Shown here piece by piece: positions 23,701 through 37,663 of a DNA stretch of 64,000 nt. The notes below the pieces were generated by a model that made no database searches, had not been told where the DNA came from, and saw only the letters and a program-made list of their open reading frames with translations. The stretch's first letter is position 1. Each line of letters begins with the position of its first letter. The DNA is taken from assembly GCA_964057225.1 (NCBI GenBank), contig OZ059896.1, forward strand, positions 3,596,001-3,660,000, in the 5' to 3' direction. A program made the position numbers and the translations under genes. Source of the stretch: Auanema rhodensis. Taxonomy: Eukaryota; Nematoda; Chromadorea; Rhabditida; Rhabditidae.

Positions 23701-26047
23701 GGGAATCTAATTTTGAAAACCGCATCTCTTTATCTTTCACGTGAAGCGAGTTACATACCAAGTGCACATCACGTGTACATTTAATTAGCATAAATTAAAG
23801 TTCACGTAAATTTCAAAGTCATGGTTACCATGCACCAATATCAATAAAAATTTGTTTTTAAACTAATATGGACATGGGGAATCTAATTTTGAAAACCGCA
23901 TCTCTTTATCTTTCACGTGAAGCGAGTTACATACCTAGTGCACATCACGTGTACATTTAATTAGAATAAATTAAAGTTCACGTAAATTTCAAAGTCATGG
24001 TTACCATGAACCAATATCAATAAAAATTTGTTTTTAGACTAATTTGGACATGGGGAATCTAATTTTGAAAACCGCATCTCTTTATCTTTCAAGTGAAGCG
24101 AGTTACATACCGAGTGCACATCACGTGTACATTTATTTAGCATAAATTAAAGTTCACGTAAATTTCAAAGTCATGGTTACCATGCACCAATATCAATAAA
24201 AATTTGTTTTTAGACTAATTTGGACATGGGGAATCTAATTTTGAAAACCGCATCTCTTTATCTTTCAAGTGAAGCGAGTTACATACCAAGTGCACATCAC
24301 GTGTACATTTAATCAGCATAAATTAAAGTTCACGTAAATTTCAAAGTCATGGTTACCATGAACCAATATCAATAAAAATTTGTTTTTAAACTAATATGGA
24401 CATGGGGAATCTAATTTTGAAAACCGCATCTCTTTATCTTTCACGTGAAGCGAGTTACATACCTAGAGCACATCACGTGTACATTTAATTAGCATAAATT
24501 AAAGTTCGCGTAAATTTCAAAGTGATGGTTACCATGAACCAATATCAATAAAAATTTGTTTTTAAACTAATATGGACATGGGGAATCTAATTTTGAAAGC
24601 CGCATCTCTTTATCTTTCACGTGAAGCGAGTTACATACCTAGAGCACATCACGTGTACATTTAATTAGCATAAATTAAAGTTCACGTAAATTTCAAAGTC
24701 ATGGTTACCATGAACCAATATCAATAAAAATTTGTTTTTAAACTAATATGGACATGGGGAATCTAATTTTGAAAACCGCATCTCTTTATCTTTCACGTGA
24801 AGCGAGTTACATACCTAGAGCACATCACGTGTACATTTAATTAGCATAAATTAAAGTTCACGTAAATTTCAAAGTCATGGTTACCATGCACCAATATCAA
24901 TAAAAATTTGTTTTTAAACTAATATGGACATGGGGAATCTAATTTTGAAAGCCGCATCTCTTTATCTTTCACGTGAAGCGAGTTACATACCTAGTGCACA
25001 TCACGTGTACATTTAATTAGAATAAATTAAAGTTCACGTAAATTTCAAAGTCATGGTTACCATGAACCAATATCAATAAAAATTTGTTTTTAGACTAATT
25101 TGGACATGGGGAATCTAATTTTGAAAACCGCATCTCTTTATCTTTCAAGTGAAGCGAGTTACATACCGAGTGCACATCACGTGTACATTTAATTAGCATA
25201 AATTAAAGTTCACGTAAATTTCAAAGTCATGGTTACCATGCACCAATATCAATAAAAATTTGTTTTTAGACTAATTTGGACATGGGGAATCTAATTTTGA
25301 AAACCGCATCTCTTTATCTTTCAAGTGAAGCGAGTTACATACCAAGTGCACATCACGTGTACATTTAATCAGCATAAATTAAAGTTCACGTAAATTTCAA
25401 AGTCATGGTTACCATGAACCAATATCAATAAAAATTTGTTTTTAAACTAATATGGACATGGGGAATCTAATTTTGAAAACCGCATCTCTTTATCTTTCAC
25501 GTGAAGCGAGTTACATACCTAGAGCACATCACGTGTACATTTAATTAGCATAAATTAAAGTTCGCGTAAATTTCAAAGTGATGGTTACCATGAACCAATA
25601 TCAATAAAAATTTGTTTTTAAACTAATATGGACATGGGGAATCTTATTTTGAAAACCGCATCCCTTTATCTTTCACGTGAAGCGAGTTACATACCTAGTG
25701 CACATCACGTGTACATTTAATTAGCATAAATTAAAGTTCACGTAAATTTCAAAGTCATGGTTACCATGCACCAATATCAATAAAAATTTGTTTTCAAACT
25801 AATATGGACATGGGGATTCTAATTTTGAAAACCGCATCTCTTTATCTTTCACGTGAAGCGAGTTACATACCTAGTGCACATCACGTGTACATTTAATTAG
25901 CATAAATTAAAGTTCACGTAAATTTCAAAGTCATGGTTACCATGAACCAATATCAATAAAAATTTGTTTTTAGACTAATTTGGACATGGGGAATCTAATT
26001 TTGAAAACCGCATCTCTTTATCTTTCACGTGAAGCGAGTTACATATA
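20768..26047 (+). repeat. Nested 14-mer (2464 bp), 6-mer (1056 bp) and 20-mer (3520 bp) duplications
   Basis: Monomers 119-126 (20768-22175) align with 133-140 (23232-24639) at 2464 bp. Monomers from 137 (23936) align with those from 143 (24992) at 1056 bp. Monomers 123-128 (21472-22527) align with 143-148 (24992-26047) at 3520 bp. Tags are 103G, 22A/73A/83T, 30A, 1G, 27C and 4A/45G/61G. The 126T/144C pair is in the monomers at 22000 and 25520 but not at 24464, which has 136G instead. This lets the order of events be inferred. Confidence 0.82.
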
Positions 26048-26751
26048 AAGTGCACATCACGTGTACATTTAATTAGCATAAATTAAAGTTCACGTAAATT
26101 TCAAAGTCATGGTTACCATGCACCAATATTAATAAAAATTTGTTTTTAGACTAATTTGGACATGGGGAATCTAATTTTGAAAACCGCATCTCTTTATCTT
26201 TCACGTGAAGCGAGTTACATACCAAGTGCACATCACGTGTACATTTAATTAGCATAAATTAAAGTTCACGTAAATTTCAAAGTCATGGTTACCATGAACC
26301 AATATCAATAAAAATTTGTTTTTAGACTAATATGGACATGGGGAATCTAATTTTGAAAACCGAATCTCTTTATCTTTCACGTGAAGCGAGTTACATACCT
26401 AGAGCACATCACGTGTACACTTAATTAGCATAAATTAAAGTTCACGTAAATTTCGAAGTCATGGTTACCATGCACCAATATTAATAAAAATTTGTTTTTA
26501 GACTAATTTGGACATGGGGATTCTAATTTTGAAAACCGCATCTCTTTATCTTTCACGTGAAGCGAGTTACATACCTAGTGCACATCACGTGTACATTTAA
26601 TTAGCATGAATTAAAGTTCACGTAAATTTCAAAGTCATGGTTTCCATGAACCAATATCAATAAAAATTTGTTTTTAGACTAATATGGACATGGGGAATCT
26701 AATTTTGAAAACCGAATCTCTTTATCTTTCACGTGAAGCGAGTTACATACC

Positions 26752-29743
26752 AAGTGCACATCACGTGTACATTTAATTAGCATAAATTAAAGTTCACGTA
26801 AATTTCAAAGTCATGGTTACCATGAACCAATATCAATAAAAATTTGTTTTTAGACTAATATGGACAAGGGGAATCTAATTTTGAAAACCGCATCTCTTTA
26901 TCTTTCACGTGAAGCGAGTTACATACCAAGTGCACATCACGTGTACATTTAATTAGCATAAATTAAAGTTCACGTAAATTTCAAAGTCATGGTTACCATG
27001 CACCAATATCAATAAAAATTTGTTTTTAGACTAATATGGACATGGGGAATCTAATTTTGAAAACCGCATCTCTTTATCTTTCACGTGAAGCGAGTTACAT
27101 ACCAAGTGCACATCACGTGTACATTTAATTAGCATAAAGTAAAGTTCACGTAAATTTCAAAGTCATGGTTACCATGCACCAATATCAATAAAAATTTGTT
27201 TTTAGACTAATATGGACATGGGGAATCTAATTTTGAAAATCGCATCTCTTTATCTTTCACGTGAAGCGAGTTACATACCAAGTGCACATCACGTGTACAT
27301 TTAATTAGCATAAATTAAAGTTCACGTAAATTTCAAAGTCATGGTTACCATGAACCAATATCAATAAAAATATGTTTTTAGACTAATATGGACATGGGGA
27401 ATCTAATTTTGAAAACCGCATCTCTTTATCTTTCACGTGAAGCGAGTTACATACCAAGTGCACATCACGTGTACATTTAATTAGCATAAATTAAAGTTCA
27501 CGTAAATTTCAAAGTCATGGTTACCATACACCAATATTAATAAAAATTTGTTTTTAGACTAATATGGACATGGGGAATCTAATTTTGAAAACCGCATCTC
27601 TTTATCTTTCACGTGAAGCGAGTTACATACCAAGTGCACATCACGTGTACATTTAATTAGCATAAATTAAAGTTCACGTAAATTTCAAAGTCATGGTTAC
27701 CATGAACCAATATCAATAAAAATTTGTTTTTAGACTAATATGGACATGGGGAATCTAATTTTGAAAACCGCATCTCTTTATCTTTCACGTGAAGCGAGTT
27801 ACATACCAAGTGCACATCACGTGTACATTTAATTAGCATAAATTAAAGTTCACGTAAATTTCAAAGTCATGGTTACCATGCACCAATATCAATAAAAATT
27901 TGTTTTTAGACTAATATGGACACGGAGAATCTAATTTTGAAAACCGCATCTCTTTATCTTTCACGTGAAGCGAGTTACATACCAAGTGCACATCACGTGT
28001 ACATTTAATTAGCATAAATTAAAGTTCACGTAAATTTCAAAGTCATGGTTACCAAGCACCAATATCAATAAAAATTTGTTTTTAGACTAATATGGACATG
28101 GGGAATCTAATTTTGAAAACCGCATCTCTTTATCTTTCACGTGAAGCGAGTTACATACCAAGTGCACATCACGTGTACACTTAATTAGCATAAATTAAAG
28201 TTCACGTAAATTTCAAAGTCATGGTTACCATGCACCAATATCAATAAAAATTTGTTTTTAGACTAATATGGACATGGGGAATCTAATTTTGAAAACCGCA
28301 TCTCTTTATCTTTCAAGTGAAGCGAGTTACATACCAAGTGCACATCACGTGTACATTTAATTAGCATAAATTAAAGTTCACGTAAATTTCAAAGTCATGG
28401 TTACCATGCACCAATATCAATAAAAATTTGTTTTTAGACTAATATGGACATGGGGAATCTAATTTTGAAAACCGCATCTCTTTATCTTTCACGTGAAGCG
28501 AGTTACATACCAAGTGCACATCACGTGTACATTTAATTAGCATAAATTAAAGTTCACGTAAATTTCAAAGTCATGGTTATCATGCACCAATATCAATAAA
28601 AATTTGTTTTTAGACTAATATGGACATGGGGAATCTAATTTTGAAAACCGCATCTCTTTATCTTTCACGTGAAGCGAGTTACATACCAAGTGCACATCAC
28701 GTGTACATTTAATTAGCATAAAGTAAAGTTCACGTAAATTTCAAAGTCATGGTTACCATGCACCAATATCAATAAAAATTTGTTTTTAGACTAATATGGA
28801 CATGGGGAATCTAATTTTGAAAATCGCATCTCTTTATCTTTCACGTGAAGCGAGTTACATACCAAGTGCACATCACGTGTACATTTAATTAGCATAAATT
28901 AAAGTTCACGTAAATTTCAAAGTCATGGTTACCATGAACCAATATCAATAAAAATTTGTTTTTAGACTAATATGGACATGGGGAATCTAATTTTGAAAAC
29001 CGCATCTCTTTATCTTTCACGTGAAGCGAGTTACATACCAAGTGCACATCACGTGTACATTTAATTAGCATAAATTAAAGTTCACGTAAATTTCAAAGTC
29101 ATGGTTACCATGCACCAATATTAATAAAAATTTGTTTTTAGACTAATATGGACATGGGGAATCTAATTTTGAAAACCGCATCTCTTTATCTTTCACGTGA
29201 AGCGAGTTACATACCAAGTGCACATCACGTGTACATTTAATTAGCATAAATTAAAGTTCACGTAAATTTCAAAGTCATGGTTACCATGAACCAATATCAA
29301 TAAAAATTTGTTTTTAGACTAATATGGACATGGGGAATCTAATTTTGAAAACCGCATCTCTTTATCTTTCAAGTGAAGCGAGTTACATACCAAGTGCACA
29401 TCACGTGTACATTTAATTAGCATAAATTAAAGTTCACGTAAATTTCAAAGTCATGGTTACCATGCACCAATATCAATAAAAATTTGTTTTTAGACTAATA
29501 TGGACATGGGGAATCTAATTTTGAAAACCGCATCTCTTTATCTTTCACGTGAAGCGAGTTACATACCAAGTGCACATCACGTGTACATTTAATTAGCATA
29601 AATTAAAGTTCACGTAAATTTCAAAGTCATGGTTACCATGCACCAATATCAATAAAAATTTGTTTTTAGACTAATATGGACATGGGGAATCTAATTTTGA
29701 AAACCGCATCTCTTTATCTTTCACGTGAAGCGAGTTACATACC
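26752..29743 (+). repeat. Zone 8: monomers 153-169, low-variation block without a clear local HOR
   Basis: Variation falls back to zero to two changes per monomer immediately after 26751. The order is 74A/116A; consensus; 36G/137T; 74A/93A; 73A/83T; 74A; 116C/119A; 72A; 21C/157A; consensus; 69T; 36G/137T; 74A; 83T; 74A/157A; consensus; consensus. It resembles the cassette order seen in zones 1 and 4. There is no gene or insertion. Confidence 0.75.
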
Positions 29744-32700
29744 AAGTGCACATCACGTGTACACTTAATTAGCATAAATTAAAGTTCACGTAAATTTCAA
29801 AGTCATGGTTACCATGCACCAATATCAATAAAAATTTGTTTTTAGACTAATATGGACATGGGGAATCTAATTTTGAAAACCGCATCTCTTTATCTTTCAC
29901 GTGAAGCGAGTTACATACCAAGTGCACATCACGTGTACATTTAATTAGCATAAAGTAAAGTTCACGTAAATTTCAAAGTCATGGTTACCATGCACCAACA
30001 TCAATAACAATTTGTTTTTAGACTAATATGGACATGGGGAATCTAATTTTGAAAATCGCATCTCTTTATCTTTCACGTGAAGCGAGTTACATACCAAGTG
30101 CACATCACGTGTACATTTAATTAGCATAAATTAAAGTTCACGTAAATTTCAAAGTCATGGTTACCATGAACCAATATCAATAAAAATTTGTTTTTAGACT
30201 AATATGGACATAGGGAATCTAATTTTGAAAACCGCATCTCTTTATCTTTCAAGTGAAGCGAGTTACATACCAAGTGCACATCACGTGTACATTTAATTAG
30301 CATAAATTAAAGTTCACGTAAATTTCAAAGTCATGGTTACCATGCACCAATATCAATAAAAATTTGTTTTTAGACTAATATGGACATGGGGAATCTAATT
30401 TTGAAAACCGCATCTCTTTATCTTTCACGTGAAGCGAGTTACATACCAAGTGCACATCACGTGTACACTTAATTAGCATAAATTAAAGTTCACGTAAATT
30501 TCAAAGTCATGGTTACCATGCACCAATATCAATAAAAATTTGTTTTTAGACTAATATGGACATGGGGAATCTAATTTTGAAAACCGCATCTCTTTATCTT
30601 TCACGTGAAGCGAGTTACATACCAAGTGCACATCACGTGTACATTTAATTAGCATAAAGTAAAGTTCACGTAAATTTCAAAGTCATGGTTACCATGCACC
30701 AATATCAATAAAAATTTGTTTTTAGACTAATATGGACATGGGGAATCTAATTTTGAAAATCGCATCTCTTTATCTTTCACGTGAAGCGAGTTACATACCA
30801 AGTGCACATCACGTGTACATTTAATTAGCATAAATTAAAGTTCACGTAAATTTCAAAGTCATGGTTACCATGAACCAATATCAATAAAAATTTGTTTTTA
30901 GACTAATATGGACATAGGGAATCTAATTTTGAAAACCGCATCTCTTTATCTTTCACGTGAAGCGAGTTACATACCAAGTGCACATCACGTGTACATTTAA
31001 TTAGCATAAATTAAAGTTCACGTAAATTTCAAAGTCATAGTTACCATGCACCAATATTAATAAAAATTTGTTTTTAGACTAATATGGACATGGGGAATCT
31101 AATTTTGAAAACCGCATCTCTTTATCTTTCACGTGAAGCGAGTTACATACCAAGTGCACATCACGTGTACATTTAATTAGCATAAATTAAAGTTCACGTA
31201 AATTTCAAAGTCATGGTTACCATGAACCAATTTCAATAAAAATTTGTTTTTAGACTAATATGGACATGGGGAATCTAATTTTGAAAACCGCATCTCTTTA
31301 TCTTTCACGTGAAGCGAGTTACATACCAAGTGCACATCACGTGTACATTTAATTAGCATAAATTAAAGTTCACGTAAATTTCAAAGTCATGGTTACCATG
31401 CACCAATATCAATAAAAATTTGTTTTTAGACTAATATGGACACGGAGAATCTAATTTTGAAAACCGCATCTCTTTATCTTTCACGTGAAGCGAGTTACAT
31501 ACCAAGTGCACATCACGTGTACATTTAATTAGCATAAATTAAAGTTCACGTAAATTTCAAAGTCATGGTTACCATGCACCAATATCAATAAAAATTTGTT
31601 TTTAGACTAATATGGACATGGGGAATATAATTTTGAAAACCGCATCTCTTTATCTTTCACGTGAAGCGAGTTACATACCAAGTGCACATCACGTGTACAC
31701 TTAATTAGCATAAATTAAAGTTCACGTAAATTTCAAAGTCATGGTTACCATGCACCAATATTAATAAAAATTTGTTTTTAGACTAATATGGACATGGGGA
31801 ATCTAATTTTGAAAACCGCATCTCTTTATCTTTCACGTGAAGCGAGTTACATACCAAGTGCACATCACGTGTACATTTAATTAGCATAAATTAAAGTTCA
31901 CGTAAATTTCAAAGTCATGGTTACCATGAACCAATTTCAATAAAAATTTGTTTTTAGACTAATATGGACATGGGGAATCTAATTTTGAAAACCGCATCTC
32001 TTTATCTTTCACGTGAAGCGAGTTACATACCAAGTGCACATCACGTGTACACTTAATTAGCATAAATTAAAGTTCACGTAAATTTCAAAGTCATGGTTAC
32101 CATGCACCAATATTAATAAAAATTTGTTTTTAGACTAATATGGACATGGGGAATCTAATTTTGAAAACCGCATCTCTTTATCTTTCACGTGAAGCGAGTT
32201 ACATACCAAGTGCACATCACGTGTACACTTAATTAGCATAAATTAAAGTTCACGTAAATTTCAAAGTCATGGTTACCATGCACCAATATCAATAAAAATT
32301 TGTTTTTAGACTAATATGGACATGGGGAATCTAATTTTGAAAACCGCATCTCTTTATCTTTCACGTGAAGCGAGTTACATACCAAGTGCACATCACGTGT
32401 ACATTTAATTAGCATAAAGTAAAGTTCACGTAAATTTCAAAGTCATGGTTACCATGCACCAACATCAATAACAATTTGTTTTTAGACTAATATGGACATG
32501 GGGAATCTAATTTTGAAAATCGCATCTCTTTATCTTTCACGTGAAGCGAGTTACATACCAAGTGCACATCACGTGTACATTTAATTAGCATAAATTAAAG
32601 TTCACGTAAATTTCAAAGTCATGGTTACCATGAACCAATATCAATAAAAATTTGTTTTTAGACTAATATGGACATAGGGAATCTAATTTTGAAAACCGCA

Positions 32701-34495
32701 TCTCTTTATCTTTCAAGTGAAGCGAGTTACATACCAAGTGCACATCACGTGTACATTTAATTAGCATAAATTAAAGTTCACGTAAATTTCAAAGTCATGG
32801 TTACCATGCACCAATATCAATAAAAATTTGTTTTTAGACTAATATGGACATGGGGAATCTAATTTTGAAAACCGCATCTCTTTATCTTTCACGTGAAGCG
32901 AGTTACATACCAAGTGCACATCACGTGTACACTTAATTAGCATAAATTAAAGTTCACGTAAATTTCAAAGTCATGGTTACCATGCACCAATATCAATAAA
33001 AATTTGTTTTTAGACTAATATGGACATGGGGAATCTAATTTTGAAAACCGCATCTCTTTATCTTTCACGTGAAGCGAGTTACATACCAAGTGCACATCAC
33101 GTGTACATTTAATTAGCATAAAGTAAAGTTCACGTAAATTTCAAAGTCATGGTTACCATGCACCAATATCAATAAAAATTTGTTTTTAGACTAATATGGA
33201 CATGGGGAATCTAATTTTGAAAATCGCATCTCTTTATCTTTCACGTGAAGCGAGTTACATACCAAGTGCACATCACGTGTACATTTAATTAGCATAAATT
33301 AAAGTTCACGTAAATTTCAAAGTCATGGTTACCATGAACCAATATCAATAAAAATTTGTTTTTAGACTAATATGGACATAGGGAATCTAATTTTGAAAAC
33401 CGCATCTCTTTATCTTTCACGTGAAGCGAGTTACATACCAAGTGCACATCACGTGTACATTTAATTAGCATAAATTAAAGTTCACGTAAATTTCAAAGTC
33501 ATAGTTACCATGCACCAATATTAATAAAAATTTGTTTTTAGACTAATATGGACATGGGGAATCTAATTTTGAAAACCGCATCTCTTTATCTTTCACGTGA
33601 AGCGAGTTACATACCAAGTGCACATCACGTGTACATTTAATTAGCATAAATTAAAGTTCACGTAAATTTCAAAGTCATGGTTACCATGAACCAATTTCAA
33701 TAAAAATTTGTTTTTAGACTAATATGGACATGGGGAATCTAATTTTGAAAACCGCATCTCTTTATCTTTCACGTGAAGCGAGTTACATACCAAGTGCACA
33801 TCACGTGTACATTTAATTAGCATAAATTAAAGTTCACGTAAATTTCAAAGTCATGGTTACCATGCACCAATATCAATAAAAATTTGTTTTTAGACTAATA
33901 TGGACACGGAGAATCTAATTTTGAAAACCGCATCTCTTTATCTTTCACGTGAAGCGAGTTACATACCAAGTGCACATCACGTGTACATTTAATTAGCATA
34001 AATTAAAGTTCACGTAAATTTCAAAGTCATGGTTACCATGCACCAATATCAATAAAAATTTGTTTTTAGACTAATATGGACATGGGGAATATAATTTTGA
34101 AAACCGCATCTCTTTATCTTTCACGTGAAGCGAGTTACATACCAAGTGCACATCACGTGTACACTTAATTAGCATAAATTAAAGTTCACGTAAATTTCAA
34201 AGTCATGGTTACCATGCACCAATATTAATAAAAATTTGTTTTTAGACTAATATGGACATGGGGAATCTAATTTTGAAAACCGCATCTCTTTATCTTTCAC
34301 GTGAAGCGAGTTACATACCAAGTGCACATCACGTGTACATTTAATTAGCATAAATTAAAGTTCACGTAAATTTCAAAGTCATGGTTACCATGAACCAATT
34401 TCAATAAAAATTTGTTTTTAGACTAATATGGACATGGGGAATCTAATTTTGAAAACCGCATCTCTTTATCTTTCACGTGAAGCGAGTTACATACC
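29744..34495 (+). repeat. Zone 9: tandem 14-mer HOR, 2464-bp unit, two copies
   Basis: Monomers 170-182 (29744-32031) and 184-196 (32208-34495) share the order 21C; 36G/80C/89C/137T; 74A/117A/157A; consensus; 21C; 36G/137T; 74A/117A; 64A/83T; 74A/81T; 116C/119A; 124A; 21C/83T; 74A/81T. I see no allele difference over these 13 monomers. Monomer 183 (32032, 21C/83T) is the joint between the copies. The rare alleles 80C, 89C and 64A support the alignment. Confidence 0.9.
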
Positions 34496-37400
34496 AAGTG
34501 CACATCACGTGTACATTTAATTAGCATAAATTAAAGTTCACGTAAATTTCAAAGTCATGGTTACCATGAACCAATTTCAATAAAAATTTGTTTTTAGACT
34601 AATATGGACATGGGGAATCTAATTTTGAAAACCGCATCTCTTTATCTTTCACGTGAAGCGAGTTACATACCAAGTGCACATCACGTGTACATTTAATTAG
34701 CATAAATTAAAGTTCACGTAAATTTCAAAGTCATGGTTACCATGCACCAATATCAATAAAAATTTGTTTTTAGACTAATATGGACACGGAGAATCTAATT
34801 TTGAAAACCGCATCTCTTTATCTTTCACGTGAAGCGAGTTACATACCAAGTGCACATCACGTGTACATTTAATTAGCATAAATTAAAGTTCACGTAAATT
34901 TCAAAGTCATGGTTACCATGCACCAATATCAATAAAAATTTGTTTTTAGACTAATATGGACATGGGGAATATAATTTTGAAAACCGCATCTCTTTATCTT
35001 TCACGTGAAGCGAGTTACATACCAAGTGCACATCACGTGTACACTTAATTAGCATAAATTAAAGTTCACGTAAATTTCAAAGTCATGGTTACCATGCACC
35101 AATATTAATAAAAATTTGTTTTTAGACTAATATGGACATGGGGAATCTAATTTTGAAAACCGCATCTCTTTATCTTTCACGTGAAGCGAGTTACATACCA
35201 AGTGCACATCACGTGTACATTTAATTAGCATAAATTAAAGTTCACGTAAATTTCAAAGTCATGGTTACCATGAACCAATTTCAATAAAAATTTGTTTTTA
35301 GACTAATATGGACATGGGGAATCTAATTTTGAAAACCGCATCTCTTTATCTTTCACGTGAAGCGAGTTACATACCAAGTGCACATCACGTGTACATTTAA
35401 TTAGCATAAATTAAAGTTCACGTAAATTTCAAAGTCATGGTTACCATGCACCAATATCAATAAAAATTTGTTTTTAGACTAATATGGACATGGGGAATAT
35501 AATTTTGAAAACCGCATCTCTTTATCTTTCACGTGAAGCGAGTTACATACCAAGTGCACATCACGTGTACATTTAATTAGCATAAATTAAAGTTCACGTA
35601 AATTTCAAAGTCATGGTTACCATGCACCAATATCAATAAAAATTTGTTTTTAGACTAATATGGACATGGGGAATCTAATTTTGAAAACCGCATCTCTTTA
35701 TCTTTCACGTGAAGCGAGTTACATACCAAGTGCACATCACGTGTACACTTAATTAGCATAAATTAAAGTTCACGTAAATTTCAAAGTCATGGTTACCATG
35801 CACCAATATCAATAAAAATTTGTTTTTAGACTAATATGGACATGGGGAATCTAATTTTGAAAACCGCATCTCTTTATCTTTCACGTGAAGCGAGTTACAT
35901 ACCAAGTGCACATCACGTGTACATTTAATTAGCATAAAGTAAAGTTCACGTAAATTTCAAAGTCATGGTTACCATGCACCAATATCAATAACAATTTGTT
36001 TTTAGACTAATATGGACATGGGGAATCTAATTTTGAAAATCGCATCTCTTTATCTTTCACGTGAAGCGAGTTACATACCAAGTGCACATCACGTGTACAT
36101 TTAATTAGCATAAATTAAAGTTCACGTAAATTTCAAAGTCATGGTTACCATGAACCAATATCAATAAAAATTTGTTTTTAGACTAATATGGACATAGGGA
36201 ATCTAATTTTGAAAACCGCATCTCTTTATCTTTCAAGTGAAGCGAGTTACATACCAAGTGCACATCACGTGTACATTTAATTAGCATAAATTAAAGTTCA
36301 CGTAAATTTCAAAGTCATGGTTACCATGCACCAATATCAATAAAAATTTGTTTTTAGACTAATATGGACATGGGGAATCTAATTTTGAAAACCGCATCTC
36401 TTTATCTTTCACGTGAAGCGAGTTACATACCAAGTGCACATCACGTGTACACTTAATTAGCATAAATTAAAGTTCACGTAAATTTCAAAGTCATGGTTAC
36501 CATGCACCAATATCAATAAAAATTTGTTTTTAGACTAATATGGACATGGGGAATCTAATTTTGAAAACCGCATCTCTTTATCTTTCACGTGAAGCGAGTT
36601 ACATACCAAGTGCACATCACGTGTACATTTAATTAGCATAAAGTAAAGTTCACGTAAATTTCAAAGTCATGGTTACCATGCACCAATATCAATAAAAATT
36701 TGTTTTTAGACTAATATGGACATGGGGAATATAATTTTGAAAACCGCATCTCTTTATCTTTCACGTGAAGCGAGTTACATATCAAGTGCACATCACGTGT
36801 ACACTTAATTAGCATAAATTAAAGTTCACGTAAATTTCAAAGTCATGGTTACCATGCACCAATATTAATAAAAATTTGTTTTTAGACTAATATGGACATG
36901 GGGAATCTAATTTTGAAAACCGCATCTCTTTATCTTTCACGTGAAGCGAGTTACATACCAAGTGCACATCACGTGTACATTTAATTAGCATAAATTAAAG
37001 TTCACGTAAATTTCAAAGTCATGGTTACCATGAACCAATTTCAATAAAAATTTGTTTTTAGACTAATATGGACATGGGGAATCTAATTTTGAAAACCGCA
37101 TCTCTTTATCTTTCACGTGAAGCGAGTTACATACCAAGTGCACATCACGTGTACATTTAATTAGCATAAATTAAAGTTCACGTAAATTTCAAAGTCATGG
37201 TTACCATGCACCAATATCAATAAAAATTTGTTTTTAGACTAATATGGACACGGAGAATCTAATTTTGAAAACCGCATCTCTTTATCTTTCACGTGAAGCG
37301 AGTTACATACCAAGTGCACATCACGTGTACATTTAATTAGCATAAATTAAAGTTCACGTAAATTTCAAAGTCATGGTTACCATGCACCAATATCAATAAA

Positions 37401-37663
37401 AATTTGTTTTTAGACTAATATGGACATGGGGAATATAATTTTGAAAACCGCATCTCTTTATCTTTCACGTGAAGCGAGTTACATACCAAGTGCACATCAC
37501 GTGTACACTTAATTAGCATAAATTAAAGTTCACGTAAATTTCAAAGTCATGGTTACCATGCACCAATATCAATAAAAATTTGTTTTTAGACTAATATGGA
37601 CATGGGGAATCTAATTTTGAAAACCGCATCTCTTTATCTTTCACGTGAAGCGAGTTACATACC
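34496..37663 (+). repeat. 5-mer duplication and a third, internally deleted copy of the 14-mer
   Basis: Monomers 197-201 (34496-35375) repeat monomers 192-196 (33616-34495) exactly: 74A/81T; 116C/119A; 124A; 21C/83T; 74A/81T. Monomers 205-211 then follow the 14-mer order (36G/89C/137T; 74A/117A/157A; consensus; 21C) but jump at monomer 209 to 21C/83T and 74A/81T, skipping five monomers. The third copy has lost 80C. It ends with 116C/119A; 124A; 21C (37136-37663). Confidence 0.85.
36608..36783 (+). repeat. Hybrid monomer 209 (36G + 124A), deletion joint
   Basis: The left part carries 36G, as in the 36G/137T class. The right part carries 124A with consensus C at 137, as in the 124A class. In the intact 14-mer these two classes are five monomers apart (for example 30624 and 31504). 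The hybrid fits unequal crossover or single-strand annealing between positions 36 and 124 with loss of five monomers (880 bp). It also has a private 175T (ACATATCAAG). Confidence 0.85.

Larger units (their letters stand above)
14080..26751 (+). repeat. Zone 7: variant-rich segment, monomers 81-152
   Basis: About 12.7 kb in which monomers carry more substitutions than elsewhere, up to eight in the monomer at 22000 (1T, 4A, 45G, 61G, 74A, 102A, 126T, 144C). Characteristic alleles are 1T or 1G at the junction, 52A, 59T, 102A, 109T, 122T, 140A, 50T and the TA ending that gives TATAAAG. Length stays 176 bp throughout. The zone contains nested duplications (14432-15487, 16544-19535, 20768-26047). 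It looks like a distinct sublineage embedded between more homogeneous blocks, not an insertion of foreign DNA. Confidence 0.82.
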
